DNA of 51,868 nt from Fen-1258 sp964595365 (GCA_964595365.1 CAZQQC010000004.1:1-51868), one strand, 5' to 3'; counted from the first letter of the stretch, positions 8,760 to 17,626 are shown. The notes: generated by a model from the sequence alone, not told the origin. Program-made: numbers and translations.

Positions 8760-9998
8760 ATGAAGAACCGATTACCAATAACCAATAACCAATCACCAAT
8801 CACCAATTACCAATTACCACCAACCAATAACTATTCTTACGGGCGACAAACAATAAGTGCTTCGGATATTCAAGCAGTTGTGAAGGTGCTCAAGTCGGAC
8901 TGGCTTACACAAGGACCCACGATTTCGAAATTCGAAAATGCACTTAACAAAAAATTCGGTGGAAAATATGCTTCGGCAATTTCCAGCGGAACCGCAGGAC
9001 TCCATTTAATTGCTCTCGGTTATGGATGGAAGAAAGATGATGTAGTGATTACTTCTCCTATAACTTTTCTTGCAAGCGCTAATTGTGTGGTTTATGCCGG
9101 TGCAACTCCGGATTTTGTCGACATCGATGAATTGACCTACACGATTGAGCCAAATAGGTTAGAAGACAAAATAAAATTCTATTTATCTCGAAACAAAAAA
9201 ATCAAAGCCGTTGTTGCTGTTGATTATGCAGGTAATCCTTGCGATTGGAACTCGCTGAAAACGCTGAAAGACAAATACGAATTTCAGTTGATCGACGATT
9301 ATTGCCATGCACTGGGTGCCGAGTACATAAATGACATTAAGTACCCAACAAAATATGCAGATGCAGTAAACCTAAGTTTCCATCCGGTAAAACATATTAC
9401 AACCGGTGAAGGCGGCGCAGTAGTTACTAACGATGAACAGCTCGATAAACGAATCAAAACTTTTCGATCACATGGAATAACAAAGAACATAAATATTTTA
9501 GAAAAGAACGATGGCCCGTGGTATTACGAAATGCACGAGCCCGGCTTTAATTACAGGATTACAGATTTTCAATGTGCGCTCGGAATTAGTCAGCTGAAAA
9601 GGCTAAATGAATTTCTTAAGAAGCGAAGATCGATTGCAAAATTTTATAATAAAGCATTCTGTCAAGATGAACGTTTTATTGTTCCGGCTGTTCCAAAAGA
9701 TGCAAAGCATGCTTATCATCTTTATCCGCTTCAAATAAAATTTGATGAGTTAAAAATTTCCAGAAAAACATTTTTTGAAAAGCTGATACAAAAAAGAATT
9801 AGGTGCCAGGTTCATTATGTGCCTGTTCATCTTCAGCCGTTTTACGGAAAAAATTACGGATTCAATGCGGGCGATTTTCCGATTGCGGAAAAATTTTATG
9901 AACGTGAGCTCTCTATACCGATCTATCCGCTGCTTACGATAAGAGATTTATCATACATTTCAAAAACTATCATCGAAACACTGAACAGAGCTAAATGA
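8760..9998 (+). CDS. pseC: UDP-4-amino-4,6-dideoxy-N-acetyl-beta-L-altrosamine transaminase, PseC
   Basis: A 412-residue aminotransferase of the DegT/DnrJ/EryC1 family, PLP-dependent, carrying out the second step of pseudaminic acid synthesis. The catalytic lysine is K211 in SFHPVKHITTGEGGA. Other signs are DWLTQGPTISKFE, SSGTAGLHLIALGYGW and DDYCHALGAEY. The first ~26 residues are encoded by the heptamer array and form heptapeptide units (PITNNQS, PITNYQL, PPTNNYS). The native protein probably began just before YGRQTISASDI, where PseC homologues normally start. Whether translation starts at 8760 is uncertain, because no other ATG or good ribosome site is seen closer to the conserved part. 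The stop overlaps the next gene (ATGA). Confidence 0.92.
   Translation: MKNRLPITNNQSPITNYQLPPTNNYSYGRQTISASDIQAVVKVLKSDWLTQGPTISKFENALNKKFGGKYASAISSGTAGLHLIALGYGWKKDDVVITSPITFLASANCVVYAGATPDFVDIDELTYTIEPNRLEDKIKFYLSRNKKIKAVVAVDYAGNPCDWNSLKTLKDKYEFQLIDDYCHALGAEYINDIKYPTKYADAVNLSFHPVKHITTGEGGAVVTNDEQLDKRIKTFRSHGITKNINILEKNDGPWYYEMHEPGFNYRITDFQCALGISQLKRLNEFLKKRRSIAKFYNKAFCQDERFIVPAVPKDAKHAYHLYPLQIKFDELKISRKTFFEKLIQKRIRCQVHYVPVHLQPFYGKNYGFNAGDFPIAEKFYERELSIPIYPLLTIRDLSYISKTIIETLNRAK
8767..8829 (+). repeat. Right heptamer array (ACCAATN) x9
   Basis: Nine contiguous 7-bp units: ACCGATT, ACCAATA twice, ACCAATC twice, ACCAATT twice, ACCACCA and ACCAATA. The array lies inside the 5' end of the pseC reading frame. 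Its orientation is opposite to the array left of the four-helix-bundle gene, so the gene has inverted repeat-array ends. Confidence 0.92.
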
Positions 9999-11467
9999 AA
10001 ATTTCGATAATTACAGAAGGTCTTCAAGATACCGGTTACGGACACATTACGCGCTGTTTATCGCTGCAACAGGCATTTGAACATAGAAACATTTTTCCGA
10101 CTCTCTACATTAACAGCGACACAAAGGCAAAATCGTTTTTGACAACTACAAACTTTAAGATAATAAATTGGTTGATTAATCCTACCCTACTGATTGCGGA
10201 AATCAAAAACAGCGACATAATAATTATCGATTCTTATCTTGCGGGAAAAGATTTCTACGAAAATTTATCGAAACATGGAAGGACTTCACTTTTTATAGAC
10301 GATACGCTCCGTCTCGATTATCCACCGGCAATAGTGTTAAACGGAACAATCAATGCCGAAACATTTCCGTACCGCAGAAAAAATGGAAGCGATTATTTGC
10401 TTGGAAGCAAATTTATTCCGCTGCGAAAAGAATTCTGGAATGTTCCGTCGAGAAAACATAATCAAAAATTGAATTCGATACTGGTTACATTCGGTGGGCA
10501 GGATAACAAAAATTTGATGCCGGCAACATTACGTGCACTCGGCGAAACATTTCCAGATCTTAAAAAAAATATTGTTGTTGGAAGCGGATTCCAAAATCGA
10601 ACCGAGATTGAGAAAGTGGTTGACTCGAACACAAAATTATATTTTTCCCCGGATGCTTCCACAATGTGTAAACTGATGTTATCGAACGATATAACTATTT
10701 CTGCGGCGGGGCAAACTTTATACGAGCTTGCCGTTACAGGAAGTCCTACCATTGCAATTGCAGTCGCAGACAATCAGCGGCATAATATTCTTGAGTGGAA
10801 GAAAAAGGGATTTATAATCGATCCAATTTTTGGCAGCGATGTAAACTTTCTACGAAAAATAATTGAACAGGTCGAGTCGTTAAAATCTATTTCGCTGCGA
10901 AAAAAATCCGGTAATGCCGGCAGAGACAATGTTGACGGCAAGGGAGCGATGCGCACTGTTCAATTTGTTATTGAAAAACTTTGCAGCACAGCTTCTTTTT
11001 ACCTTCGAATGGCTGTTGAATCCGACTCGCAAAAAATTTTTACTCTATCTAATGATCCAACGGTTAGAAAACAATCGATTAACAAAAAGCCGATCGATTG
11101 GAACAATCATCAACAATGGTTCAGCCAGAAAATAAAAAAAGAAGATTATATATTTCTATTGGCTTTTGATAAGAAAGATAACTTTATCGGTCAGGTGCGC
11201 TTTCAGGTTGAACGTGCTTATGCTACAGTAAGCATAAGTATGCTTAGAGATTTTAGAGGAAAAGGTTTGTCAAAAAAAATATTGCGCGAAGCGTGTTCGA
11301 AAACATTTTCCGAAAGAAATCATGTTCAAGAAATAATTGCTTACATTTTACCTAATAACGAAGCATCGATGAAAGCATTTATTTCAACCGGTTTTGTTTT
11401 TGCGTGTGAAAAAAACATCGAAGGAGAAAATTTTTATAAATTTATTTTGAAACGGGAAACTAAGTGA
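9995..11467 (+). CDS. pseG: PseG-PseH fusion: UDP-sugar hydrolase plus GNAT acetyltransferase
   Basis: A 490-residue two-domain protein. Residues 1 to about 325 match PseG, the GT-B-like hydrolase that removes UDP from UDP-2,4-diacetamido-2,4,6-trideoxy-beta-L-altropyranose; signs are the start GLQDTGYGHITRCLSL and the AAGQTLYELAVTGSP segment. Residues about 330-490 form a GNAT acetyltransferase (FYLRMAVESDSQKIFTLSND, DFRGKGLSKKILREA, NEASMKAFISTGF) that corresponds to PseH, the N-acetyltransferase acting just before PseG. The fusion therefore joins two consecutive steps, and no separate pseH is present nearby. Its start overlaps pseC by 4 bp and its stop overlaps pseI by 4 bp. Confidence 0.9.
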   Translation: MKISIITEGLQDTGYGHITRCLSLQQAFEHRNIFPTLYINSDTKAKSFLTTTNFKIINWLINPTLLIAEIKNSDIIIIDSYLAGKDFYENLSKHGRTSLFIDDTLRLDYPPAIVLNGTINAETFPYRRKNGSDYLLGSKFIPLRKEFWNVPSRKHNQKLNSILVTFGGQDNKNLMPATLRALGETFPDLKKNIVVGSGFQNRTEIEKVVDSNTKLYFSPDASTMCKLMLSNDITISAAGQTLYELAVTGSPTIAIAVADNQRHNILEWKKKGFIIDPIFGSDVNFLRKIIEQVESLKSISLRKKSGNAGRDNVDGKGAMRTVQFVIEKLCSTASFYLRMAVESDSQKIFTLSNDPTVRKQSINKKPIDWNNHQQWFSQKIKKEDYIFLLAFDKKDNFIGQVRFQVERAYATVSISMLRDFRGKGLSKKILREACSKTFSERNHVQEIIAYILPNNEASMKAFISTGFVFACEKNIEGENFYKFILKRETK

Positions 11468-12510
11468 ATTTTAAAATAGGCAACTTTGAAATAGGAAAAG
11501 ATAACCGTGTTTTTATAATTGCAGAACTTTCCGCAAACCACAATCAAAATTACGATATAGCCGTTCAATCAATTAAGACGATTAAAGATTGTGGCGCAGA
11601 TGCTGTTAAACTTCAAACATACACGCCGGATACTATAACCATCAACAGCGATAAAGACTATTTCAAGATTCGACAGGGAACAATTTGGGATGGCACCACT
11701 CTATACCAGCTTTATCAGAAAGCTTACACACCGTGGGAATGGCAGCCAAAATTAAAAAAACTTGCCGACGAACTAGGGCTGATTTGCTTTTCTTCTCCGT
11801 TCGATAAAACAGCGGTCGATTTTTTAGAGCAGATGAATGTTCCGGCTTACAAAATTGCATCGTTCGAGATTGTGGACATTCCATTGATCGAATATGTTGC
11901 ATCGAAAGCCAAGCCGGTCATTATTTCAACAGGTATTGCTGCCGAAGATGAAATACAAGATGCAGTTGATGTTTGCCGCAACGTTGGCAACAATCAAATT
12001 GCTTTGTTGAAGTGTACCTCCGAATACCCAGCGCCGATTGAAGATGCAAATTTATCAACTATACCGCTATTGGCTGAAAAGTTTAATGTTATTGTAGGAT
12101 TATCGGACCATACAGAGGGAACAATTGTTCCGGTTGCTTCTACAGCAATTGGTGCAAAAATAATTGAGAAGCATTTTATTCTGGATAAACGGCTTGGCGG
12201 ACCCGATGCAGCTTTTTCCCTCGAGCCGCAAGAATTTAAGAAGATGATTGATGAAGTCCGACAGGTAGAAAAAGCTTTGGGCTGTTTCAATTTTGAATTA
12301 AATGAGAAAGTAAAAAAAAGCAGATCATTTGCGCGCTCACTATTTGTGGTAAAAGATATTAAAGCCGGAGAAACACTCTCTGAAGAAAACATTAGGTCTA
12401 TCCGTCCTTCAAACGGTCTTCATCCAAAATATTTGAAAGAAATCCTCGGTAGAAAAGCTAAAAGAAATATCGAAAGAGGAACGCCATTAAGCTGGGATTT
12501 AATTGAATAA
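11464..12510 (+). CDS. pseI: Pseudaminic acid synthase, PseI
   Basis: A 348-residue NeuB-family enzyme that condenses 2,4-diacetamido-2,4,6-trideoxy-L-altrose with phosphoenolpyruvate to give pseudaminic acid. The TIM-barrel part (about 1-275) shows FIIAELSANHNQNYDIA, DAVKLQTYTPDTIT and GLSDHTEGTIVPVASTAIGA. The C-terminal SAF (antifreeze-like) domain covers about 285-345 (ARSLFVVKDIKAGETLSEEN). The start is GTG, overlapping the previous stop as GTGA. The context of pseB, pseC and pseG favours pseudaminic acid over sialic or legionaminic acid. Confidence 0.93.
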   Translation: MNFKIGNFEIGKDNRVFIIAELSANHNQNYDIAVQSIKTIKDCGADAVKLQTYTPDTITINSDKDYFKIRQGTIWDGTTLYQLYQKAYTPWEWQPKLKKLADELGLICFSSPFDKTAVDFLEQMNVPAYKIASFEIVDIPLIEYVASKAKPVIISTGIAAEDEIQDAVDVCRNVGNNQIALLKCTSEYPAPIEDANLSTIPLLAEKFNVIVGLSDHTEGTIVPVASTAIGAKIIEKHFILDKRLGGPDAAFSLEPQEFKKMIDEVRQVEKALGCFNFELNEKVKKSRSFARSLFVVKDIKAGETLSEENIRSIRPSNGLHPKYLKEILGRKAKRNIERGTPLSWDLIE

Positions 12511-13264
12511 TTCTTCTTCCAATAAAATTGCCGCAATAGTTCAGGCAAGAATGGGGTCTACAAGACTTCCGGGGAAAATATTCAAAAATATTTCTGGCAA
12601 GCCGCTACTTCAGCATGTTGTTGATCGTTTAACTTTTTCCAGATTAATTGATCAAATTATTATTGCCACTACAACTTTACCGGAAGACAATGCTGTTGAA
12701 GATTTCTGTATAAAGAACGGAATTGCTTTTCACCGCGGCAGTTCCAACGATGTGCTCTCGCGCTATTACGATTCTGCAAAAAAATTCGGGGCAGATATAG
12801 TTATTCGTATCACTTCCGACTGCCCTCTGATCGATCCGAAAATAATTGACCTGATGCTGAAAAATTTTCTCTACTCGAACCGATCGGGGCGTTTAGATTA
12901 TTTTAGCAATGTTACCGAAAGGACTTTCCCGCGCGGTCTTGACGTGGAAATTTTTTCTTTTGCAGCACTTGAAAAAGCATACAACGGAGCTAATAAAAAT
13001 TTCGAGCGGGAACACGTAACGCCTTTTATTTATCAACACCCCGAAAAATTTGTCATCTCCAATTATACCAGCAAAAAAGATTACTCATTTCATAGATGGA
13101 CTGTTGATACAGAGAAAGACTTAAAATTAATTGATGAAATTTACACTGCACTATATAAGCCTAACTCTATTTTTTATTTCGAGGATGTTCTTAAACTTTT
13201 TGACGGACGTCCGGAACTATTTTTGATCAACCAAAACATAAAACAGAAATCACTCGGAGAATGA
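12503..13264 (+). CDS. SpsF-type cytidylyltransferase, probable PseF role
   Basis: A 253-residue nucleotidyltransferase. The N-terminus has the CMP-sugar synthetase motif AAIVQARMGSTRLPGKIF, then GKPLLQHVVDRL, and RITSDCPLIDP further on. This is the SpsF branch (spore coat polysaccharide type) rather than the shorter NeuA-like PseF. In this operon it is the only candidate for making CMP-pseudaminic acid, the activated donor. The first usable codon is TTG at 12503, overlapping pseI by 8 bp; no ATG occurs before the conserved motif. The enzymatic assignment is inferred from gene order. Confidence 0.85.
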   Translation: MNNSSSNKIAAIVQARMGSTRLPGKIFKNISGKPLLQHVVDRLTFSRLIDQIIIATTTLPEDNAVEDFCIKNGIAFHRGSSNDVLSRYYDSAKKFGADIVIRITSDCPLIDPKIIDLMLKNFLYSNRSGRLDYFSNVTERTFPRGLDVEIFSFAALEKAYNGANKNFEREHVTPFIYQHPEKFVISNYTSKKDYSFHRWTVDTEKDLKLIDEIYTALYKPNSIFYFEDVLKLFDGRPELFLINQNIKQKSLGE

Positions 13265-13265
13265 A

Positions 13266-14222
13266 ATGAAACGACGGGATTTTGTAAAAACTGGCGCGGT
13301 TACTGGAGGAGGATTATTGTTGAATCATGTCTTTTCCTCAAAATTATTTCCGGCAACAGGCACGCCAAATATTCCTATTGTAGTTTCCACATGGGCGCCA
13401 AATCTTAAATCGAATGCACACGCAATGGAAATTTTGCTTCAAGGAAAAAGTTCTTTAGATGCAATTGAAGAGGGAATCAAAGTTACCGAAGCAGACCCGA
13501 ACGATACCTCTGTTGGTTATGGCGGTATGCCGGATGCAGACGGAAAAGTTACGCTCGATGCGTCAATTATGGATTGGAACAGTAACGCTGGCTCGGTCGC
13601 CTGTATCGAAAATATAATGCATCCAATCTCGGTTGCCCGATTGGTGATGGAAAAGACAAAACATGTTATGCTTGCCGGCGACGGTGCAAAAAAATTTGCA
13701 CTTGAAAACGGATTCAAAGAAGAAAATTTGCTAACCGAACAATCCAGAAAAGCATGGCTTGAGTGGAAAGAAAAACAAACAAAGAAAAACAACCATGATA
13801 CAATCGGAATGCTTGCAATAGATAAGATGAAAAATATAAGCGGCGGAGTTTCGACAAGCGGATTAGCTTTTAAGCTGCACGGGCGCGTGGGAGATTCTCC
13901 GGTAATCGGTGCCGGAATGTTTGTCAACAATTCTATCGGCGGCGCTGTCTCAACCGGAAATGGAGAATATGTGATGCGAACTCTTGGAAGTTTTTTGATT
14001 GTTGAAAAAATGCGTGAAGGTTTTTCACCGCAGAAAGCTTGTGAGTTCGCAATCAAACGTCTTTACAAATCCCAGAAAGGTTTCACAAATATGAACGTGA
14101 GTTATCTTGCTATTAACAAAATGGGGGAAGTTGGCGCTTATTCGCTGAAAGAAGGGTTTACATATTGCTTAACAACAGAAAAGGAGAATAAATCAGTTAA
14201 TTGTCGTTTCCTTATAAAATGA
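13266..14222 (+). CDS. Tat-exported N4-(beta-N-acetylglucosaminyl)-L-asparaginase
   Basis: A 318-residue Ntn-hydrolase of the glycosylasparaginase (T2) family, which cleaves the Asn-GlcNAc bond and matures by autocleavage before a threonine. The catalytic Thr is T179 in NHDTIGMLAID, with the expected Asp just before it; SVGYGGMPD and GEYVMRTLG are family blocks. The N-terminus (MKRRDFVKTGAVTGGGLLLN) is a twin-arginine signal, so the enzyme should act in the periplasm or outside. The ATG follows the cytidylyltransferase stop by 1 bp, so it ends the glycan operon. A glycoprotein-degrading enzyme as last gene of a pseudaminic acid operon is unusual; it may recycle glycosylated asparagine or be only co-transcribed. 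Confidence 0.88.
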   Translation: MKRRDFVKTGAVTGGGLLLNHVFSSKLFPATGTPNIPIVVSTWAPNLKSNAHAMEILLQGKSSLDAIEEGIKVTEADPNDTSVGYGGMPDADGKVTLDASIMDWNSNAGSVACIENIMHPISVARLVMEKTKHVMLAGDGAKKFALENGFKEENLLTEQSRKAWLEWKEKQTKKNNHDTIGMLAIDKMKNISGGVSTSGLAFKLHGRVGDSPVIGAGMFVNNSIGGAVSTGNGEYVMRTLGSFLIVEKMREGFSPQKACEFAIKRLYKSQKGFTNMNVSYLAINKMGEVGAYSLKEGFTYCLTTEKENKSVNCRFLIK

Positions 14223-14386
14223 AAAGGTTTTATTAATACTGTTTGTATGAATTTCGGTCCACGTAAAATTTTTTCAGCCAAAAAAATCCAGCATGAAATA
14301 TTTTTTCAACATGTAATTTCATTTTCATATATTGTTGTCATAATCATTTCCTCCCTGTAAAAAAACAAGAAATTGACGGAGGGTTT

Positions 14387-14623
14387 ATGTCAGGAGTAAG
14401 AAAGTCCACGCTTTTCAAATTTGTTTTAAATCCGTTCCGGTCAGGTTTACTCGGCTTTCTACTTTTTATAGTCGTTCTAATTATCACAAAGTTCTTAGGT
14501 AAATTAATGGGTACTGTTCCTAAGGTTACGATTGACGCAGAAGATTTTTTGCTTTCGTCGATTGGATTTGCAATGTTCTTCTTGATTAAGTTTTTAGAAA
14601 ATTTCGGCGTGACAAAACCTTAG
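14387..14623 (+). CDS. Small two-helix membrane protein, unknown function
   Basis: A 78-residue protein with a short basic N-terminus and two hydrophobic stretches (about 20-42 and 53-70). The ATG has a strong GGAGG site about 5 nt upstream, which supports real translation. It stands alone after the glycan operon with 164 bp in between. I do not recognise a family. Confidence 0.65.
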   Translation: MSGVRKSTLFKFVLNPFRSGLLGFLLFIVVLIITKFLGKLMGTVPKVTIDAEDFLLSSIGFAMFFLIKFLENFGVTKP

Positions 14624-15061
14624 CTTGTTTGTATTTTTTTCCGTTCCGTGTGCCTGTTTAAGTTTTTCTGCTTCAAGGCTATCTTTGAGTGTAGTTTATA
14701 TGAATACTGTTATCAAAGAGAATACCTCATAATCGGTCTAGTCTTCGATCTGCGGGCTACTTCAAAGAACCTGCTTTTTGTAAATGCAGATGAAATTCCT
14801 GTCCCCTCAAATGCGGCGGGAATGTTTCTGGAGCAGGGAACTGCCGGATAGCCTTCTAAAATTTTTACTTTTTTCTTCACCAAATTTTTTATTGCTCTTT
14901 TATTTCCGGCGTCTTTTTACTTTTCGAACTCTTCCGGTTTGAACCGCCATGCTATACACCTACAGCCGCCATACGCGTAGCGTTCGCCAAAAAAGTGTTT
15001 TGAAATCATCCCATGTTTTTGAAGATAGCAACTTGAATAAAATTTCTATCGTAACAGAAAA
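14624..15061 (+). other. Gene-poor gap between convergent genes
   Basis: These 438 bp separate the small membrane gene from the end of the histidine kinase gene. A 67-codon open frame at 14648-14851 has no ribosome site and an odd composition; I do not call it a gene. Around 14770-14850 the sequence is richer in G+C, contains short complementary stretches (for example ATTCC with GGAAT) and is largely open on both strands, so it may be a decayed gene or a structured RNA. The rest is T-rich and holds nothing I can name. Confidence 0.4.
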
Positions 15062-17626
15062 TTAATTTATGGTAGGAAATATTACCCGGAACGTGGTTCC
15101 TCTGCCTTTCTTGCTGGTAACCTTAATGTCTGCACCGTTGAGTTCGCAATATTTTTTTACGAGTGAAAGACCGAGACCGTTGCCTTCAAAGTTTCTTGTG
15201 TAACCTTTTTCCTCACGTGTAAAAGGAGTGAACAGCATCGGCATATATTCTTCTGAAATACCGATTCCGGTATCGGCAACATCAACGTATAAATGCTCGC
15301 GCGAATCGCGGTCGATTAAAATTTCTACTTTGCCTTTCGATGTGTATTTAATTGCATTATCAACCAAGTGAGAAAAAATTTGATTGACGGAATATTCGTC
15401 AGCCTCAACAATAGAATTGCCTTTGAAGTCGTTGATTGTCAAAGAAATTTTCTTTTGCTTTGCCAGCGCTTGAAAATGATTATGTGTCTTCTGCAAAATG
15501 TCGTTGTACAGATCAATTCGTTTGGCTCTGTATGAATAAGATCCGGTTTGAAGTTCCGACATGTTAAGAATTAACTCTACCGTTCTCATGATACGTTTAC
15601 CTTCTGTGTCTATAACATCGAAAGCGTTTGCCATTTCCTCGTCGACTTTATCCCGAAGTTCATCTTTCATCATAGAAGTGAAACTCAAAATTACGTTTAA
15701 TGGAGTTCTAATTTCATGGCTCATCTGCGCAAGGAACTCCGATTTCAACCGGTCGGATAGCTCGGCTCTATTTTTTGCTTCGACTAATGCTTCGTCGGTT
15801 TTCTTTTTTTCGGTAATGTCTTCAACTGTTCCTTCGTAATAAAGTATTTTGTCGTTTTCGTCTCTTACAACACGTGCACTTTCTCTAACATAAATTAATG
15901 TGCCGTCTTTTTTCTTCCATTGAAATTCATAGCCAAGTATCAATCCTTTTTTTTCAATTTCATTTTTAAAAACCTCACGCCGAGACGGATCGGCATATAT
16001 ATTCTTAACGTCCAGATTCGAAAACTCTTCCGGAGAATCATAACCGGTAATTTTTAGAAGAGTCGGGTTAACCATTAACGTCTTACCTTCCGGTGTTGTT
16101 TGGTAAATGCCAATAGTTGCATTTTCGAATAAGCCTCTGAAACGAAGTTCACTCTTCTTCAGCGCCTGTTCGGCAACTTTTCTCTCAGTAATGTCGTGCA
16201 TAACTGCAACATAGAAAATGATTTCTCCGGCTGGATTCTTGGTGGGAGTGATAGTTATCTCTTCGCTATAAAGAGAACCATCTTTACGCTTGTTAATTAA
16301 TTCCCCGCGCCAAATTTCGCCGGATACAATTTTGTTCCACATGTATGCGTAGTAACTATCATCATGCTTGCCGGATTTTAAGATGCTCATTTTCTGACCG
16401 GCAACCTCTTTTAATGAATAGCCGGTAAGTTTCGTAAAAGCAGAATTAACCCAAAGAGCCTTACCGTCTTTATCGGTAATTACAATTCCGTTTGCCGCAG
16501 CATCAAGAGCAGTGCTTTGAAGGTTAACTTGTTCTTCAATGCTTTTCTGTTCTGTTATGTCGGTTACAAATCCTTCCAGTGCTACAATTTCATCATCCTT
16601 TTCGGAATAGACGCCAACACCCTGTTCCCAAACCCATTTTTCAAATCCTCCTGCTGTGTTTATTCTATAAATTAATTGGAACGGCTTTCTTTCTTCCAAT
16701 GCGGTTTTAATAATTTCGTAATTCTTTTTGAGATCTTCGGGATAAATTAAATCGTAGTATGAAACGGTTTTGTTGTTCATTAAATCTTCGGATTTGAAAC
16801 CGGTAACATTTAGACATTTATCGCTCACATAATCAAGTACCCACACTTGTCCCAGTTTGCAGCGATAAACCATGCCGGGTAAATTCTGAACGAGGGTAGT
16901 AAGTTTGCGCTGACTTTCCTGAAGGGCTTCTTCTGTTTTGGTAGTTCTTTGCAATCCTTTTTCAAAACTTAGACTGGCAGTTTTAATTTCTCTTATGTAC
17001 TCGTTCCTCTGCTTTTCGTACCGGTAAAAGACAAGAATACTTATCAACGACAACAACAAACTGATTCCGATTAATCCGAATTGTGTAAAACGGAAAACTC
17101 TTGTTTGAGAGGATAAAAGCGATCGTACCGAGTTTTCAATTAAAGTAGTATTATGATCTATGGCAGAAAAGAGCAGTTCCAACTTTGCTTTCGATTCGCT
17201 TTTGGATGCGGGCGTGCTCTCTTTGCCAGACTCGAATGATAAACCTCTGAATTCCAGCAGAGCAACTTGAAGTTGTTGAACGTTTTTTTTCAAATCCTGA
17301 TCGTTCATTGGAGTTGAAAAAATATTCAGTTCGTCCTTTTCTTCAAGAATTACATGCGCGTTAAATTCTGCAAGAGAGAGAAACTGCCACGCATCGCGCA
17401 GCGCTTGAGTATCTTCATTTTCTGCATACTTAAGAAAATTTGTTTTGGCGTAAATAACATTTGTCTTTATGTTAAGAGAAGCATCAAGAAGTGTTGTATA
17501 AGTGAAGTTGACCCGGATTCCGATGAAGAGGCTGTACATTATTGCAAGCGCCATTATAACGCCTGCACTTAAGATGAGAATATAAACAGACTTATTGGAT
17601 GATGAAATCTTGTCCCGGTACTTCAT
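15062..17626 (-). CDS. Membrane PAS-domain sensor histidine kinase
   Basis: An 854-residue sensor kinase. Two transmembrane helices (about 14-34 and 178-200) flank a helical extracytoplasmic domain. Three PAS/PAC modules follow (about 235-360, 365-485 and 490-605), then a HisKA domain with the phosphorylated His at H637 (QMSHEIRTPLN) and a HATPase domain (N box HLVDNAIKYT, G1 box DTGIGIS, G2 box GNGLGLSLVK). There is no receiver domain and no response regulator beside it, so its partner is elsewhere. It lies 6 bp after the GH13 gene on the same strand, so the two are likely co-transcribed. The signal sensed is unknown. Confidence 0.93.
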   Translation of the reverse strand: MKYRDKISSSNKSVYILILSAGVIMALAIMYSLFIGIRVNFTYTTLLDASLNIKTNVIYAKTNFLKYAENEDTQALRDAWQFLSLAEFNAHVILEEKDELNIFSTPMNDQDLKKNVQQLQVALLEFRGLSFESGKESTPASKSESKAKLELLFSAIDHNTTLIENSVRSLLSSQTRVFRFTQFGLIGISLLLSLISILVFYRYEKQRNEYIREIKTASLSFEKGLQRTTKTEEALQESQRKLTTLVQNLPGMVYRCKLGQVWVLDYVSDKCLNVTGFKSEDLMNNKTVSYYDLIYPEDLKKNYEIIKTALEERKPFQLIYRINTAGGFEKWVWEQGVGVYSEKDDEIVALEGFVTDITEQKSIEEQVNLQSTALDAAANGIVITDKDGKALWVNSAFTKLTGYSLKEVAGQKMSILKSGKHDDSYYAYMWNKIVSGEIWRGELINKRKDGSLYSEEITITPTKNPAGEIIFYVAVMHDITERKVAEQALKKSELRFRGLFENATIGIYQTTPEGKTLMVNPTLLKITGYDSPEEFSNLDVKNIYADPSRREVFKNEIEKKGLILGYEFQWKKKDGTLIYVRESARVVRDENDKILYYEGTVEDITEKKKTDEALVEAKNRAELSDRLKSEFLAQMSHEIRTPLNVILSFTSMMKDELRDKVDEEMANAFDVIDTEGKRIMRTVELILNMSELQTGSYSYRAKRIDLYNDILQKTHNHFQALAKQKKISLTINDFKGNSIVEADEYSVNQIFSHLVDNAIKYTSKGKVEILIDRDSREHLYVDVADTGIGISEEYMPMLFTPFTREEKGYTRNFEGNGLGLSLVKKYCELNGADIKVTSKKGRGTTFRVIFPTIN

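Noticed and set aside
8352..8829. Repeat arrays around the four-helix-bundle gene as a CRISPR
   Set aside because: Units are 7 bp, contiguous and without spacers; no cas gene is present.
15062..17626. Hybrid histidine kinase with receiver domain
   Set aside because: The protein ends directly after the HATPase domain; no receiver or Hpt domain is present.
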